Of a stretch of 64,000 bases of DNA, positions 62,696 through 64,000 are shown in pieces. Position 1 is the first letter of the stretch. Every line of letters starts with the position of its first letter. Under the pieces are notes generated by a model that saw only the letters and a program-made list of their open reading frames with translations, ran no database searches and was not told the origin of the DNA. Location of the stretch: positions 1 to 64,000 of the forward strand of contig JAGWWF010000001.1 in assembly GCA_018970445.1 (NCBI GenBank), read 5' to 3'. This stretch comes from Alphaproteobacteria bacterium (GTDB lineage: Bacteria > Pseudomonadota > Alphaproteobacteria > Sphingomonadales > Sphingomonadaceae). The position numbers and the translations under genes are program-made.

Positions 62696-64000
62696 TCAGG
62701 CCGCCCGTGCGGCCCAGATTTCGCGATACTGCGTGCGCAAGGATACCTTGTCGATCTTGGCCGATCCCAGCTTGGGCAGTTGATCGCGGCTGATCCACAG
62801 CTTGGCGGGGATCTTGTAGGCGGCCAGATTGGCTTTCAGATAATCGATGAGGGCCGCCGGCTCCACCGTCTCGCCCGGCTTGGCATAGACGACCGCGCCG
62901 ACAATCTCGCCCAGCCGTTCATCGGGCAGGCCGAACACGCTGCATTCGGCCACCGCCGGGTGGGCATAGATGGCCCCTTCCACCTCCTGGCAGCTGATAT
63001 TCTCGCCGCCGCGGATGATGATGTCCTTCTTGCGATCGACGATGAACAGATAGCCTTCGTCGTCGAGATAGCCCAGATCGCCGCTGCGGAACCAGCCATC
63101 GCCCACGAAGGCGGCGGCGGTGGCATCGGGCTTGTTCCAGTAACCCCGGCAGTTGCAGACGGACCGCAGGCAGACCTCGCCAATCTCGCCGGGGGCCAGG
63201 CCGGCGCCCACCGGGCCATCGCCGCCGGCAATGCGGATTTCCATCAGCGGCGGCGCGGCTCTGCCGGTGGAGGCCGGCTTGGCGCGATAATTTTCGCGGA
63301 TGTTGCCGGCCCCCACACCGTTGGTTTCGGTGAGGCCATAGCCCTGCACCGGATGCTTGCCGGCAAATTCGCTCGCCAGCCGATCGACATGTTCGGGCGG
63401 GCGCGGCGCGCCGCCCGATGCGATGTCGACCAGGCTGGACAGATCATATTTGTGCCGGTTCGGGTGCTGCATCAGTTCCAGGCTCATCGTCGGCACGCCA
63501 ACGAAATAGGTGCAGCGTTCCGCCTCGATCAGGCGCAGCGCCTCGCCGGCATCCCATTTGTGCATGATGATCATCTTGCGGCCGATGGCGATGGAGACCA
63601 GCAGCACCGGCACCAGCCCGGTGATGTGGAACAGCGGCACGTTCAGCAGCATGACCTGCTGATCGGCCGGGGCCACGCCGGCCTTGGCCGACAGATCAAG
63701 CAGCGCCAGGCCCATGACGAGATAGTTCATCGACGCCGACACCTGGGCGCGGTGGGTGGACACTGCCCCCTTGGGCGAACCGGTGGAGCCCGACGTGTAC
63801 ATGATGGTGCAATCATCTTCGGGGCTGAGTTCGGGCAGATACCACATGGTGTCGGGGCTGTGCGCCAGTTCATCCTCGGCACGCAGCAGGCCCAGCGCGG
63901 CGGCGTCTGCGGCGGCGGTGCGCACGGTGAGGATGGTGGCGGTGCAGGCCAGCGTGGCCAGGCGGCGGGCGCGTTCGGCATCGGCGATGACCAGCCGCGC
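62696..64000 (-). CDS. AMP-forming acyl-CoA synthetase, C-terminal part
   Basis: The visible 434 residues are the end of an ANL-family ligase that activates an acid via an acyl-AMP to the CoA ester. The P-loop YTSGSTGSPKGA, GYGLTETNGVG, GWFRSGDLGYLDDEG, VDRKKDIIIRGGENISCQEV and the final KLPKLGSAKIDK-like lysine region (QLPKLGSAKIDKVSL) are present. The frame is open through base 64000, so the N-terminus is outside the window. The acid substrate is not predictable. It is followed by the HD gene 16 bp downstream. Confidence 0.9.
   Translation of the reverse strand, partial: ARLVIADAERARRLATLACTATILTVRTAAADAAALGLLRAEDELAHSPDTMWYLPELSPEDDCTIMYTSGSTGSPKGAVSTHRAQVSASMNYLVMGLALLDLSAKAGVAPADQQVMLLNVPLFHITGLVPVLLVSIAIGRKMIIMHKWDAGEALRLIEAERCTYFVGVPTMSLELMQHPNRHKYDLSSLVDIASGGAPRPPEHVDRLASEFAGKHPVQGYGLTETNGVGAGNIRENYRAKPASTGRAAPPLMEIRIAGGDGPVGAGLAPGEIGEVCLRSVCNCRGYWNKPDATAAAFVGDGWFRSGDLGYLDDEGYLFIVDRKKDIIIRGGENISCQEVEGAIYAHPAVAECSVFGLPDERLGEIVGAVVYAKPGETVEPAALIDYLKANLAAYKIPAKLWISRDQLPKLGSAKIDKVSLRTQYREIWAARAA

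Overview
The window is a 64 kb GC-rich, gene-dense piece of a bacterial chromosome. Gene content points to an alphaproteobacterium of the order Sphingomonadales: an UrcA family protein, a Sphingomonas-type TonB-dependent receptor, the mrp/hflK/hflC/degP block, a SUF operon led by an Rrf2 regulator, a pyrimidine nucleotidase-dapD pair, and a DHBP synthase with a degenerate GTP cyclohydrolase II tail. Genus-level placement is inference. No rRNA, tRNA, CRISPR array, prophage or intact insertion sequence was recognised.

Layout. 1-4 kb: end of mscL, a DUF4239-type membrane protein, a META-domain lipoprotein, an Rrf2 regulator and a divergent UrcA gene around a perfect inverted repeat, and a P1 (DmpA-type) peptidase. 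4.0-5.1 kb: a lower-GC patch with an HNH nuclease gene convergent with a DUF4926/DUF6883 pair. 5.1-12.2 kb: dprA, plsY, an exported amidohydrolase, an FMN-dependent hydroxyacid oxidase, nadE and a secreted protein. 12.4-20.1 kb: a TonB receptor followed by four exported proteins (a DapA-like aldolase, a PQQ dehydrogenase, cytochrome c and an NHL propeller), which look like one envelope catabolic unit. 20.4-26.0 kb: gltX, a small P-loop kinase, and the riboflavin genes ribD-ribE-ribB-ribH. 26-36.4 kb: an esterase, a membrane protein, a nucleotidase, dapD, degP, hflC, hflK, mrp, a CoA-binding protein, dnaN and a phosphatase. 36.4-39.1 kb: a RelE/RHH toxin-antitoxin pair, a thiolase and 3-hydroxybutyrate dehydrogenase.

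39.2-39.93 kb: a roughly 0.7 kb gene-free stretch that folds on the + strand into many hairpins, six of them capped by GCAA tetraloops, and ends in a long terminator stem. It is the best candidate in the window for an undescribed element, a large structured non-coding RNA. Upstream is a perfect DnaA 9-mer.

39.9-49.4 kb: a POT transporter, a small lipoprotein, a photolyase-like flavoprotein with an apparently swapped domain order, a PEP-CTERM gene broken by an in-frame stop, and the suf operon (regulator-sufB-lipoprotein-sufC-sufD-sufS-sufT-sufA). 49.5-60.5 kb: an AraC regulator whose leader carries a strong terminator (attenuator or small RNA), an M24 peptidase, a DUF885 protein, an outer-membrane protein gene broken by an in-frame TGA, an OpuC-type osmolyte ABC transporter, lnt, metK and a small monooxygenase. 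60.6-64 kb: a membrane protein, an mqsRA toxin-antitoxin pair with its operator, an HD hydrolase and the C-terminal part of an acyl-CoA synthetase running off the window.
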